Assembly (NCBI GenBank): GCA_003241695.1
Contig: QFPN01000005.1
Location: forward strand, 124,001 to 188,000
Reading direction: 5' to 3'
Source of the DNA: Ancylobacter novellus
GTDB taxonomy: Bacteria > Pseudomonadota > Alphaproteobacteria > Rhizobiales > Methylopilaceae
DNA: 64,000 bases
How positions within the stretch are numbered: the first letter of the stretch is position 1; each line of letters opens with the position of its first letter. The notes under the pieces are model-generated. The model ran no database searches. It was not told the origin of the DNA and saw only the letters and a program-made list of their open reading frames with translations. This document shows positions 51,720-61,113 of this stretch, one piece after another. The translations under genes and the position numbers were made by a program.

Positions 51720-51794
51720 CGTTCCCTTGCGCGCGCCCCGTCCTGTTCAGGCGGCGGGCGCCCCACGACGCCCCTCGCCCGCAGCGGAGACCGC

Positions 51795-53235
51795 ATGTCC
51801 TTGAGCAAGACGCCCCCGTCCGGCGGCGCGCTGGTCTGGTTTCGCGACGATCTGCGGCTCGCGGACAATCCCGCGCTCGACGCCGCCGTGAAGAGCGGCG
51901 CGCCGGTGACGGCGCTCTACGTGCTCGACGACGAATCGACGGGACTGCGCCCGATGGGCGGCGCCTCGCGCTGGTGGCTGTCGAACGCGCTCGAGGCGCT
52001 CGCCGCCGACTGCAAGGCGATCGGCCTGCCGTTCGCGGCGCGGCGCGGGCGGGCGGCGGACGTCGTGCGCGAGGCGATCGACGAGGCCGGGGCCGATTCG
52101 GCGTTCTGGAACCGCCGCTACGCCGCGGAGGACCGCGAGATCGACGCCGGCCTTAAAGCCTCGCTGCGCGAGGACGGGCTCTCGGTCGAAAGCTTCAACG
52201 GCCGGCTGCTGAACGAGCCCTGGGAGGTCCGCTCCAAGGCGGGCGGCCTGCGCGCGCGGCGCGCCAGCGGCTCCTCTGCCGAAGCCCGGCCGGACGAAAC
52301 TGGCTCCCGGCCCGGCGCTGAAAGGCGAGGAGATCCGGTCGTTCGGGCTCGAACCGTCCGGGCCCGACTGGGCGCAGGGACTGCGCGAAGCGTGGGAACC
52401 GGGAGAGGACGGCGCGAGAAAAGCGCTGGAGCGCTTCCTTGACGAGGGACTGAAGGGCTATGCGACGGAGCGCGATCGACCCGACCGGGAAGGCACGTCG
52501 CGTCTGTCGCCGCATCTCGCGTTCGGCGAAGTCTCTCCGCGCCAGCTCTGGCACGCGGTCGAGCGGGCCGCCGCCGAGGGCCTCGCCTCGGCGAAGGATG
52601 TCGAGACCTTCCGCGCCGAACTCGGCTGGCGGGAGTTCAACCACCATCTGCTGCACCACTGGCCGGATCTCGCGACCGAGAATTTTCAGAAGCGCTACGA
52701 CGATTTCCCGTGGGGCCGGCCGAACGCCGCGCATGCGAAGGCGTGGCGAAAGGGGCTCACCGGCTATCCGATCGTGGACGCGGGGATGCGCCAGCTCTGG
52801 ACGACGGGATGGATGCACAACCGCGTGCGCATGATCGCGGCGTCCTTTCTGATCAAGGATCTGATGATCCACTGGCGGGAGGGCGAAGCCTGGTTCTGGG
52901 ACACGCTGGTGGACGCCGACCCGGCCAACAATCCGGCAAACTGGCAGTGGGTGGCGGGCTCGGGCGCCGACGCCGCGCCCTACTTCCGCGTGTTCAATCC
53001 CTCGACGCAGGGCGAGAAGTTCGACCCCGGGGGCGACTATGTCCGCGCCTTCGTGCCGGAACTCGCGGAGATGCCCGCGAAATGGATCCACACGCCCTGG
53101 GAGGCGCCCGCGGACGTCCTGCGACAGGCCGGCGTCGAGCTCGGGCGCGACTATCCGAAGCCGATCGTCGACCATGCGGACGCGCGCAGGCGCGCGCTCG
53201 CCGCGTTCGAGAAGCTGAAGGCCGAATCGTCGTGA
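51795..53235 (+). pseudogene. phrB: Deoxyribodipyrimidine photolyase, disrupted by a deletion and frameshift
   Basis: Two frames together encode nearly all of a class I CPD photolyase/cryptochrome. The first (from 51795) gives LVWFRDDLRLADNPALDAAV through NEPWEVRSKAGG, ending in sense near 52247. The second, shifted by one, resumes with ARGAPAAPLPKPG and runs to 53235 through LSPHLAFGEVSPRQLWHAVE, the FAD site region TGYPIVDAGMRQLWTTGWMH and WQWVAGSGADAAPYFRVFNP. Between them about 13 residues are missing, where the family has a conserved stretch ending in TPFWRA. The first frame then runs out of sense to 52442. Either the gene is dead or the assembly lost about 37-40 bases. Confidence 0.85.
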
Positions 53236-53383
53236 CGGCGGCGCTTCCGCGGACGACGCTCGGGACGACCGGCCGGCGCCTTTTCTTCGCAACGACTTGA
53301 GCTATGCTTCCCTCGTGGGGCCGCCCGGCGGCCGGACCGCCGGCAGCCGGACGATCGCCTCGCCCTGAGCGGGGAGGCCGCTG

Positions 53384-53467
53384 ATGACGTTGAACGTGAC
53401 GGTCGCGACGCGCGCCGAAACGACCGGCCGGGACGGCGCGGACGTCGGCGGAAGGCCGGCGGCATGA
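53384..53467 (+). CDS. Possible 27-residue leader ORF upstream of cfa
   Basis: A short ORF (MTLNVTVATRAETTG onward) has a strong Shine-Dalgarno GGGGAGG 6 bases before its ATG, and its stop overlaps the cfa start as ATGA. The cfa start itself has a poorer ribosome-binding site. The ORF could couple translation into cfa. The peptide is not recognised, and coding cannot be proven at this length. Confidence 0.35.
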   Translation: MTLNVTVATRAETTGRDGADVGGRPAA

Positions 53468-54708
53468 GCGCGGTCGAGCTTCCGGCCTCGCCGCCCGGAT
53501 TGACGGGCGACACGCTCTCGCGCGCGATCGCGGGGCTTCCCTTCGAGGTGAAGCTCGCGCTGCAAGTGGCGGCGCGCCTCAGGGCGGGCGCGCTCACGGT
53601 CTTGCTTCCCGACGGACGCAGCCTCGATTTCCGCGGCGACCTGCCGGGACCCGAGGCGACCATGATCGTGAACGATCATCGTTTCGCGCGGCGCATCCTG
53701 CGCGACGGCGACATCGGCGTCGCCGAGGGGTTTCTGGCGGGCGACTGGACCACGCCGGACCTTCCCGCCTTTCTCGAGCTGTTCTGCGTCAACGCCGACC
53801 ACGTCAACGCGCATCTGCAGGCCAAGCCGCTGTTCCGGGCGCTCCAGAATCTCGGGCGCTGGATGCGCCGGAACACCAAGCGCGGCTCGAAGCGCAACAT
53901 CGAGGCCCATTACGACCTCGGCAACGCCTTCTACGAGCAGTGGCTCGATCCCTCGATGACCTACAGCTCCGCCCTCTACGAGCGCGCCGACGAGGATCTC
54001 GTTGCGGCGCAGAGGCGCAAATACGAAGCGCTGGCGCGCGCGATCGGATTGCAGGAGGGCCATCGCGCGCTCGAGATCGGCTGCGGCTGGGGCGGCTTCG
54101 CCGAATTCGCCGCCCGCGAGGTGGGCGCGCACGTCACGGGGCTGACGATCAGTCCGGCGCAGCTCGACTTCGCGCGGAAGCGCATCTTCGCCGCCGGGCT
54201 TTCCGAGCGCGTGACGCTGAAGCTGCAGGACTACCGCGACGAACGCGGCGCCTACGACCGGATCGCCTCGATCGAAATGTTCGAGGCGGTCGGAGAGCGC
54301 TGGTGGCCGGCCTTCTTCGAGCAGGTCCGCGACCGGCTGAAGCCGGGCGGGGCGGCGGGCGTGCAGGTCATCACCATTCAGGACCGCTTCTTTGAAGCCT
54401 ACCGGCGCGAGACCGACTTCATCCAGCGCTACGTGTTTCCGGGCGGCATGCTGCCCTCGCCAACGGCGCTGAAGCGCGCCGCTGCGGGCGCGGGACTCGG
54501 CGTCGCGGGGGAGCGCATCTTCGGCCTCGACTACGCCCGCACCCTCGCCTGCTGGCGCGACCGCTTCCGCGCCGCCTGGCCGACGATCGAGCCGCTCGGC
54601 TTCGACGAGCGGTTCCGGCGGATCTGGGAGTATTATCTCGCCTACTGCGAGGCGGGATTCCGCTCGGGCAACATAGACGTCCGGCAGGTGGTGTTCTCGA
54701 AAGGCTGA
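53464..54708 (+). CDS. cfa: Cyclopropane-fatty-acyl-phospholipid synthase
   Basis: Cfa adds a methylene from SAM across the double bond of membrane phospholipid acyl chains, usually on entry to stationary phase or under acid stress. The 414-residue protein has an N-terminal lipid-binding domain, the NIEAHYDLGNAFYEQWLDPS motif near residue 145, the SAM site ALEIGCGWGGFAEFAA (202-217) and the SIEMFEAVGERWWPAFF segment. It may act on the phosphatidylethanolamine made by PssA/Psd. Confidence 0.93.
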   Translation: MSAVELPASPPGLTGDTLSRAIAGLPFEVKLALQVAARLRAGALTVLLPDGRSLDFRGDLPGPEATMIVNDHRFARRILRDGDIGVAEGFLAGDWTTPDLPAFLELFCVNADHVNAHLQAKPLFRALQNLGRWMRRNTKRGSKRNIEAHYDLGNAFYEQWLDPSMTYSSALYERADEDLVAAQRRKYEALARAIGLQEGHRALEIGCGWGGFAEFAAREVGAHVTGLTISPAQLDFARKRIFAAGLSERVTLKLQDYRDERGAYDRIASIEMFEAVGERWWPAFFEQVRDRLKPGGAAGVQVITIQDRFFEAYRRETDFIQRYVFPGGMLPSPTALKRAAAGAGLGVAGERIFGLDYARTLACWRDRFRAAWPTIEPLGFDERFRRIWEYYLAYCEAGFRSGNIDVRQVVFSKG

Positions 54709-54826
54709 ACGAGACCCGAGGACGCGCCGCGGGAAATCGGCATGGGCCGCGCTTCCCAAGCGCGGCGCGCCCGCCTAAATTCCGCGCCTCGCTCGCCCCT
54801 CCCCTCAAGCAGCCGGAATTCAGCCC

Positions 54827-55864
54827 ATGCGCATCCGCAGCGGTCTCGTCGACGCCATCGGCAAGACCCCGCTCATCCGTCTCGTCAAGGCCTCCGAGGC
54901 GACGGGCTGCGAGATCCTGGGCAAAGCCGAGTTCATGAACCCCGGACAGTCGGTGAAGGACCGCGCCGCGCTCTGGATCATCGAGGACGCGGTCAAGCGC
55001 GGCGTTCTGAAACCCGGCGGCGTCATCGTCGAGGGAACCGCGGGCAATACCGGCATCGGCCTCGCGCTGGTCGCGAACGCGCTCGGCTACCGCACGGTGA
55101 TCGTGATTCCCGAGACCCAGTCGGAAGAGAAGAAGACGATGCTGCGCCTCGCCGGCGCGGAGCTCGTCGAGGTGCCGGCGGTCCCCTACAAGGATCCGAA
55201 CAACTACGTGAAGATCTCCGGCCGCCTCGCGGAGGAGCTTGCGAAAACCGAGCCCGCCGGCGCGATCTGGGCGAACCAGTTCGACAATGTCGCCAACCGG
55301 CAGGCCCACATCGATTCGACCGGCCCCGAAATCTGGGACGATCTCGACGGCAAGGTCGACGGCTTCGTCTCGGCGGTCGGCACCGGCGGCACGCTGGCGG
55401 GGGTCGCGATGGCGCTGAAGGAACGCAATCCCGCGATCAAGGTCGCGCTCGCCGATCCTCCGGGCGCCGCGCTCTACAGCTACTACACGACGGGCGAGCT
55501 GAAAGCCGAGGGCTCCTCGATCACCGAAGGCATCGGACAGGGCCGGATCACCGCGAACCTCGAAGGGCTCACGGTCGACCACGCCTACCAGATCCCGGAC
55601 GCCGAAGCCGTTCAGGTCGTGTTCGACCTTCTGGAGCACGAGGGGCTCTGCCTCGGCGGCTCCTCGGGCGTGAACGTCGCCGGCGCGATCCGGCTCGCGA
55701 AGGACATGGGGCCGGGCCACACCATCGTGACCATCCTGTGCGACTATGGCACGCGCTATCAGTCGAAGCTGTTCGACCCGGCCTTCCTGCGGTCGAAGGA
55801 CCTGCCGGTCCCGGGCTGGCTCGAAAAGCCCGGCAGGGTCGACCTGACCACGGTGCTGCAGTGA
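54827..55864 (+). CDS. cysK: Cysteine synthase A
   Basis: O-acetylserine sulfhydrylase makes cysteine from O-acetylserine and sulfide. The PLP lysine lies in NPGQSVKDRAALWI (near residue 45), followed by the phosphate-binding EGTAGNTGIGLALVA and GTGGTLAG loops and LCLGGSSGVN. At 345 residues it is somewhat longer than E. coli CysK and has a C-terminal extension. Its stop overlaps the GTG of sseA, joining cysteine synthesis and sulfur transfer in one operon. Confidence 0.93.
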   Translation: MRIRSGLVDAIGKTPLIRLVKASEATGCEILGKAEFMNPGQSVKDRAALWIIEDAVKRGVLKPGGVIVEGTAGNTGIGLALVANALGYRTVIVIPETQSEEKKTMLRLAGAELVEVPAVPYKDPNNYVKISGRLAEELAKTEPAGAIWANQFDNVANRQAHIDSTGPEIWDDLDGKVDGFVSAVGTGGTLAGVAMALKERNPAIKVALADPPGAALYSYYTTGELKAEGSSITEGIGQGRITANLEGLTVDHAYQIPDAEAVQVVFDLLEHEGLCLGGSSGVNVAGAIRLAKDMGPGHTIVTILCDYGTRYQSKLFDPAFLRSKDLPVPGWLEKPGRVDLTTVLQ

Positions 55865-56709
55865 CGAACCCCTACCTGGTCTCCACCGACTGGCTGGCCG
55901 AACGGCTCGGCGATCCGGACATCGCGCCGGTCGACGGGTCCTGGCACCTGCCTGACGCCGGACGCTCCGGACGGACCGAGTTCCTCGAGCGTCACATTCC
56001 CGGCGCTGTCTTCTTTGACGTCGACGGCGTTTCGGACCCATCCTCGGGCCTGCCCCACATGCTTCCGTCTCCGCACGCCTTCGCGGACGCCATGGGCGCG
56101 CTCGGGCTCTCGGAAACGATGACGCTCGTGGTCTACGACGCGACCGGCCTGTTCTCCGCGCCTCGCGTCTGGTGGACGTTCCGCACGATGGGGGTGGAAA
56201 CCGTCTACGTCCTCGACGGCGGCCTGCCGAAATGGCTCGCCGAGGGAAGGCCGACGGAAAGCGGACCTTCGCCCCGCAAACCTGGCGCCTTCAAGGCGCG
56301 CTTCGACGCCGACGCGGTGAAATCCGCCGACGACGTGCAGACGCTTCTTGGTTCGGGCGCCGCCCAGGTCGTCGACGCCCGGCCCTCCGCGCGCTTCAGA
56401 GGCGACGCGCCGGAGCCCCGCCCCGGCCTCGCTTCGGGCCACATGCCCGGCGCGCTGAACCTGCCGTCCTCCGCCCTGGTTAAAGACGGGCGGCTCGCTG
56501 GCGAAGCGGAGCTCCGCGCCGCTTTCGAAACCGCCGGCGTCGACGTTTCCCGGCCGATCGTCACGACCTGCGGCTCGGGCGTCACCGCCGCCGTCGTCGC
56601 TTTCGCTCTCGAAGGTCTCGGGACTTCGGCCGCCGGGCTCTATGACGGATCCTGGGCCGAATGGGGCGCCGGGGACAGGCCAGTCGAGACGAGCCTCACG
56701 AAAGGCTGA
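55861..56709 (+). CDS. sseA: 3-mercaptopyruvate sulfurtransferase
   Basis: A two-domain rhodanese of 282 residues. The second domain carries the active-site loop TCGSGVTAAVVAFAL, whose CGSGVTA form distinguishes mercaptopyruvate sulfurtransferases from thiosulfate rhodaneses. The first domain begins VSTDWLAERLGDPD and keeps the HIPGAVFFDVDGVSD block. The start is GTG in a GTGA overlap with cysK. Confidence 0.92.
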   Translation: MTNPYLVSTDWLAERLGDPDIAPVDGSWHLPDAGRSGRTEFLERHIPGAVFFDVDGVSDPSSGLPHMLPSPHAFADAMGALGLSETMTLVVYDATGLFSAPRVWWTFRTMGVETVYVLDGGLPKWLAEGRPTESGPSPRKPGAFKARFDADAVKSADDVQTLLGSGAAQVVDARPSARFRGDAPEPRPGLASGHMPGALNLPSSALVKDGRLAGEAELRAAFETAGVDVSRPIVTTCGSGVTAAVVAFALEGLGTSAAGLYDGSWAEWGAGDRPVETSLTKG

Positions 56710-56857
56710 TCGAAAGACCTCTCGGCGCAATGCGAGATTGCGCCGGCGACGTTGTCGCGACTCGAGATCGTACGCTAGACATTGTGACGAACGGACGACC
56801 GTCGCGCCGTGGCTGACCGCGCGTCGACAGTCGATCCTTTTTGCACGAGCGAGAACG

Positions 56858-57622
56858 ATGGTCGACGTCGCCACGCCTGTTAAGGTCAAGAAGCCGAAGC
56901 GCAGTTTCCTCTACCGGACGGGCAAGAAGCTTCGTCCGTGGTTCGACGACATGCTGGCGAGATCCTCGCTGGTCGGGAACCCGCCGGTGTTCGACCCGGC
57001 CACGTTCGCCTGGACCAAGGAGCTCGAGGCGAACTACGAGGCGATCCGGGTCGAGGCGCTCAAGGTCCTCGAATTCGAAGACATTCCGATCCTCCCCGAC
57101 ATTTCGCCGGACCACGGGCGCCTGGGCGCCGACCGCAAGTGGAAATCCTTCTTCCTCTATGGCTACGGCTATCGGGTCGACGACAACTGCGCCAAGGCGC
57201 CGGTGACGGCCGAGATCGCGAGCCGCGTGCCGGGACTGAACAGCGCCTTCTTCTCGATCCTCGCGCCCGGCGCCCGGATTCCGCGCCACCGCGGGGTCAC
57301 CAAGGGCCTCATCACCTGCCATCTCGGCGTGGTGGTGCCCAAGGACTGGCGGGCCGTCCGCATGGCGGTGCACGACGAGATGGTGCACTGGCATGAGGGC
57401 AAGTGCCTCGTGTTCGACGACACCTATTTCCACGAGGTGTGGAACGAGACCGACGAGACCCGCGTGGTCCTGCTCGTGCAGTTCGAGCGCCCGATGAAGC
57501 AGCCGGGACGCGCGATCGGCCGCGCCTTCATGGGCGCGGTGCGCCGCAGTCCCTTCGTGCAGGAAGCGCGCAAGAACTTCCTCGCCTGGCAGGGCGCGCA
57601 GAACAAGATCGACGGGCACTGA
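56858..57622 (+). CDS. Aspartyl/asparaginyl beta-hydroxylase family protein (LpxO-like)
   Basis: A 254-residue Fe(II)/2-oxoglutarate dioxygenase of the Asp/Asn hydroxylase family, which includes LpxO, the enzyme that 2-hydroxylates lipid A acyl chains. Likely metal ligands are His in IPRHRGVTKGLITCHLG and in FDDTYFHEVWNETDE, with the 2-oxoglutarate Arg in the RVVLLVQFERP strand. The start ATG at 56858 has GAGCGAGAA just before it. The substrate (lipid A or peptide) is not certain. Confidence 0.83.
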   Translation: MVDVATPVKVKKPKRSFLYRTGKKLRPWFDDMLARSSLVGNPPVFDPATFAWTKELEANYEAIRVEALKVLEFEDIPILPDISPDHGRLGADRKWKSFFLYGYGYRVDDNCAKAPVTAEIASRVPGLNSAFFSILAPGARIPRHRGVTKGLITCHLGVVVPKDWRAVRMAVHDEMVHWHEGKCLVFDDTYFHEVWNETDETRVVLLVQFERPMKQPGRAIGRAFMGAVRRSPFVQEARKNFLAWQGAQNKIDGH

Positions 57623-57668
57623 AAGCGGGCCTCGCGGCGGGGAAACGTCGTTCGACGCGCCGGACCCC

Positions 57669-58145
57669 TCAGTCCTCGTCGGACGGGCGGCCGCCGATCG
57701 CCCGCGCCAGATGATGCGGGGCGACGAGCACCACGAAGGTCAGCGCGAGCCCCAGCGCGACAAGCCGCCAGTCCGCGAGCGCGCAGGCGATCCCGAAGGC
57801 CGCCGTCAGCCACACGGCCGCCGCGGTCGTCAGCCCGCGCACGTGGTCGCCGTCCTTCGGCTTGAGTATCACGCCGGCCCCGAGGAAGCCGACGCCGGTC
57901 AGCACGCCCTGCAGAACGCCCTGAACCACCCGGCTGACCGCGTCGGGACCGGCGTCCTGCCCGAGCCTGTCCAACGCGGCGAGCGCTGCGAGGCACGCGC
58001 CGAGCGACACGAGGCCGAGCGTGCGCGTTCCGGCCGCCTTGTGCTTCATGTCGCGGTTGAAGCCGACCGCGATCCCGCAGGCGGCGGCCGCCGCGAGCCG
58101 CAGCGCCCATTCCGCGAACGCCGCGTCGAAGGCCGCGGCGATCAT
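57669..58145 (-). CDS. MgtC/SapB family membrane protein
   Basis: A 158-residue membrane protein with about four helices and the family motifs GIAVGFNRDMKHKAAGTRT and VLTGVGFLGAGVILK. MgtC proteins modulate the F-type ATPase and aid growth at low magnesium. The soluble C-terminal domain of full-length MgtC is absent, as in many SapB-type members. It starts a few bases after the gatB stop. Confidence 0.88.
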   Translation of the reverse strand: MIAAAFDAAFAEWALRLAAAAACGIAVGFNRDMKHKAAGTRTLGLVSLGACLAALAALDRLGQDAGPDAVSRVVQGVLQGVLTGVGFLGAGVILKPKDGDHVRGLTTAAAVWLTAAFGIACALADWRLVALGLALTFVVLVAPHHLARAIGGRPSDED

Positions 58146-58149
58146 GACG

Positions 58150-59628
58150 TCAGATCCCGAGTTTCGACTTCAGGATGTCGTTGACGGCCTGCGGATTGGC
58201 CTTGCCGCCCGAAGCCTTCATCACCTGCCCGACGAACCAGCCGATCAGCGTCGGCTTGGCTTTCGCCTGCTCGACCTTGTCGGGGTTCGCGGCGATGACC
58301 TCGTCCACCACCTTCTCGATCGCGCCGGCGTCCGTGACCTGCTTGAGGCCGCGGCTCTCGACCAGCTCGCGCGGATCGCCGCCCTCGGTCCACAGGATCT
58401 CGAACAGGTCCTTGGCGATCTTGCCCGAGATGGTGCCGTCCGTGACCAGCTCGACCAGCCCGCCGAGCTGATCGGCGGAGACCGGGCTTTCCGAGATTGC
58501 CTTGCCTTCCTTGTTGAGGCGGCCGAACAGCTCGTTGATCACCCAGTTGGCCGCCGCCTTGGCGTCGCCGCGCTTCGCCACCTGCTCGAAGAAGTCGGCC
58601 GATTCGCGCTCGAGCGTGAGCACCATCGCGTCATAGGGCGTGACGCCGTAATCGCGCACGAAGCGCGCCTTCTTGTCGTCGGGCAGTTCGGGCAGAGCGG
58701 CCGCGAGTTCGTCGACCTCGGCCTGCTCCACGACCAGCGGCAGCAGGTCCGGGTCCGGGAAATAGCGGTAGTCGTGCGCTTCTTCCTTCGAGCGCATGGC
58801 GCGGGTCTCGCCCTTCACGGGGTCGAACAGCCGCGTCTCCTGATCGATCGCGCCGCCGTCCTCCAGAATCTCGATCTGGCGGCGGGCCTCGGTCTCGATC
58901 GCCTGTCCGATGAAGCGGATCGAGTTGACGTTCTTGATCTCGCAGCGCGTGCCGAACGGGGCGCCGGGCTTGCGGACCGAGACGTTCACGTCGGCGCGCA
59001 GGTTGCCCTTGTCCATGTCGCCGTCGCAGGAGCCGATGTAGCGCAGGATGGTGCGGAGCTTGGTGACGTAGGCCTTGGCCTCCTCCGAGGAGCGGAGGTC
59101 CGGCTTCGACACGATCTCCATCAGCGCCACGCCCGACCGGTTGAGGTCGACGAAGGAGCTTTTCGGATCCTGGTCGTGGATCGACTTGCCGGCGTCCTGT
59201 TCGAGATGGATGCGCTCGATGCCGACCACGACGCTCTCGCCGTCGCCCATGTCGACCGTAACCTCGCCCTCGCCCACGATCGGGCTCTTGTACTGCGAGA
59301 TCTGGTAGCCCTGCGGCAGGTCCGGATAGAAGTAGTTCTTCCGGTCGAAGGTGGAACGGAGGTTGATCTGCGCCTTGACGCCGAGCCCGGTGCGGATCGC
59401 CTGCCGCACGCATTCGTGGTTCAGCACGGGCAGCATGCCGGGCATGGCGGCGTCGACCAGGCTGACATGGCTGTTCGGCGACGCGCCGAAGCCCGTCGAG
59501 GCGCCGGAGAACAGCTTCGCCTCCGAGGTCACCTGCGCGTGAATTTCGAGCCCGATCACCACCTCCCAATCGCCGGTGGCGCCGGAAATGAGCTTCGACG
59601 AGGCGGGGATCTTGGAGGGGGCGTTCAT
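58150..59628 (-). CDS. gatB: Aspartyl/glutamyl-tRNA amidotransferase subunit B
   Basis: GatB holds the tRNA and phosphorylates the mischarged Glu/Asp, which is then amidated with ammonia from GatA. The 492-residue product has WEVVIGLEIHAQVTSEAKLF, the YFYPDLPQGYQISQY motif, the KSSFVDLNRSGVALMEIVSK region and the C-terminal YqeY-like tail domain. GatCAB makes Gln-tRNA and Asn-tRNA in alphaproteobacteria, so it serves the tRNA-Asn encoded in this window. Confidence 0.96.
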   Translation of the reverse strand: MNAPSKIPASSKLISGATGDWEVVIGLEIHAQVTSEAKLFSGASTGFGASPNSHVSLVDAAMPGMLPVLNHECVRQAIRTGLGVKAQINLRSTFDRKNYFYPDLPQGYQISQYKSPIVGEGEVTVDMGDGESVVVGIERIHLEQDAGKSIHDQDPKSSFVDLNRSGVALMEIVSKPDLRSSEEAKAYVTKLRTILRYIGSCDGDMDKGNLRADVNVSVRKPGAPFGTRCEIKNVNSIRFIGQAIETEARRQIEILEDGGAIDQETRLFDPVKGETRAMRSKEEAHDYRYFPDPDLLPLVVEQAEVDELAAALPELPDDKKARFVRDYGVTPYDAMVLTLERESADFFEQVAKRGDAKAAANWVINELFGRLNKEGKAISESPVSADQLGGLVELVTDGTISGKIAKDLFEILWTEGGDPRELVESRGLKQVTDAGAIEKVVDEVIAANPDKVEQAKAKPTLIGWFVGQVMKASGGKANPQAVNDILKSKLGI

Positions 59629-59706
59629 GGGTGTCGGCGGCCTTCAGGCGAACTCTTCGGGGGTCTTCCTAGCCGTTCACCCGCGGCCAAGACAACGGTG
59701 GCGTCT

Positions 59707-60813
59707 TCAGGGAAGGCGGAACCGAACGAGCGTCGAGACGCCCTTTCCCTTCGCTGACGAGGCCTCGATCTTCGCCCGAGCGTTCGCTTCGAGCGAACGG
59801 GCGATCAGAAAGCCCATCTTGCCGGGCTTCGGCCAGCTTACGTCCTCGGGCATACCGACGCCGTCGTCCGACACGCTGACGAGACAGGAGCCGTCCTTCT
59901 CGCGCACGCAGCAGAGGGTCACTTCCCCGTCTTCGCGATCGGGAAACGCGTGCTTCAGCGCGTTCGTCACCAATTCGTTCACGAGCAGGCCGAGCGGCAT
60001 CGCAATGTTGATCGAAGCAGGGATGACGTCGAGCCGGTGGTTCAGCCGAATGCCTTCGACGGCCTGCGCCTTCATCACCGCGCTCGCGATCTGACTGAGA
60101 TAGGATCCAAGATCGACGTCGCCCTCCCCGACCGACAGTTGCTGATACAGGAGCCCAAGCGTTTCGACGCGGCCCGCGAGGCTCGCGAAGCGTTCGTCCT
60201 CGATCCCGGCGACGCCGGCCTTGCGGGCCTCCATACGAATCAGCGCCGTGATCATCTGCAGGTTGTTCTTCACCCGATGCTGAATTTCGTTCAGCAGCAG
60301 GTCTTTCTCTCGCAGCTTCGCCTCGATGTCCTCGCCGGGCAGCTCGACCAGCGCGACCAGCCGGAAATGCTCCCGACCATCGTCGTCCTCGATGACCGCG
60401 GCGTTCGCCTCGACCGCGATGCGGGTCGCGCCGTCGTCATGCTCGAAAGCGCCGATCACGCCTCGACTTTCGAGCACGGACCGCGCGAGACCGGGTCCGT
60501 CGCCGCGACTTGACCAGCGTTGATCGAGCTCGTCCCAACTCGCGCCTACGATCGCGTCTTCTTCGAGACCGATCAGCTCAACCGCCTCGTGATTGGCGTA
60601 GACGACGCGTTCGCCGCTGCGGGCGATCTCGCCCACGAGGATGGCGATCGGCAGATGATCGAGAAATTGCTTGAACTGATCGGACTCCAGCGCTTGCGCG
60701 AGCTCCGGCGTCGCAAGCAGCTTGTCCATCTCGTCGGCGAGTTGTTCGGCGGGGGCGCGGTCGGCCGCCTCCTCCTTTTTCGAACCGTTCGTCACGCGAT
60801 CCCCTCGGGTCAA
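59707..60813 (-). CDS. PAS-domain sensor histidine kinase, HisKA_2/HWE type
   Basis: A soluble kinase of 368 residues without membrane helices: a PAS-like domain (about 48-155, FLDHLPIAILVGEIARSGE), the dimerisation/phosphoacceptor motif LLLNEIQHRVKNNLQMI with His179, and the ATPase domain with N-box GLLVNELVTNALKHAF (about 275-290) and DDGVGMPED. HWE/HisKA_2 kinases in alphaproteobacteria often feed the PhyR-EcfG general stress response; that link here is inference. It follows the chorismate mutase gene by 4 bases. Confidence 0.88.
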   Translation of the reverse strand: MTRGDRVTNGSKKEEAADRAPAEQLADEMDKLLATPELAQALESDQFKQFLDHLPIAILVGEIARSGERVVYANHEAVELIGLEEDAIVGASWDELDQRWSSRGDGPGLARSVLESRGVIGAFEHDDGATRIAVEANAAVIEDDDGREHFRLVALVELPGEDIEAKLREKDLLLNEIQHRVKNNLQMITALIRMEARKAGVAGIEDERFASLAGRVETLGLLYQQLSVGEGDVDLGSYLSQIASAVMKAQAVEGIRLNHRLDVIPASINIAMPLGLLVNELVTNALKHAFPDREDGEVTLCCVREKDGSCLVSVSDDGVGMPEDVSWPKPGKMGFLIARSLEANARAKIEASSAKGKGVSTLVRFRLP

Positions 60814-60817
60814 GCCG

Positions 60818-61113
60818 TCAGCCGCCCGCCTTCTCCATCAACCGCCGCTCATGGGCGATGAACTCGCGCATCATCGCCCGCCAGATGGCCTCGGCAAGCT
60901 CGGGGTCGATGTCCGTCCTTGCGGCAAGCTCGCGGGCGTGCGCCGCCACCTGCTCCACCCGCCACGGCACCAGCGCGATCTCGGGATCGGCCTTGATGCG
61001 CGCGGCCTCCGCAATGCAATGGGCGCGCTCGGCCATCAGCGGCATCAGCTTCTCGTCGAGAGCGTCGATCGCCGCCCTCACCTCGTCCATCGAAGCATAG
61101 GTCGGTCGCGCGC

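Larger units (their letters stand above)
51018..51794. other. Largely non-coding region after tRNA-Asn
   Basis: About 780 bases between the tRNA-Asn terminator and the photolyase gene. Composition is visibly less GC-rich than elsewhere, most so at 51260-51295. Overlapping short ORFs on both strands show no clear winner; the best candidate is listed separately. I found no integrase, no repeat of the tRNA 3' end and no insertion-sequence ends. Confidence 0.5.

Noticed and set aside
50868..51794. Integrated element at tRNA-Asn
   Set aside because: No repeat of the tRNA 3' end, no integrase and no mobile gene found inside the window; only the composition is suggestive.
51263..51868. 201-residue minus-strand ORF between tRNA-Asn and the photolyase gene
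   Set aside because: It runs into the start of the photolyase gene on the opposite strand and its translation has no recognisable pattern.
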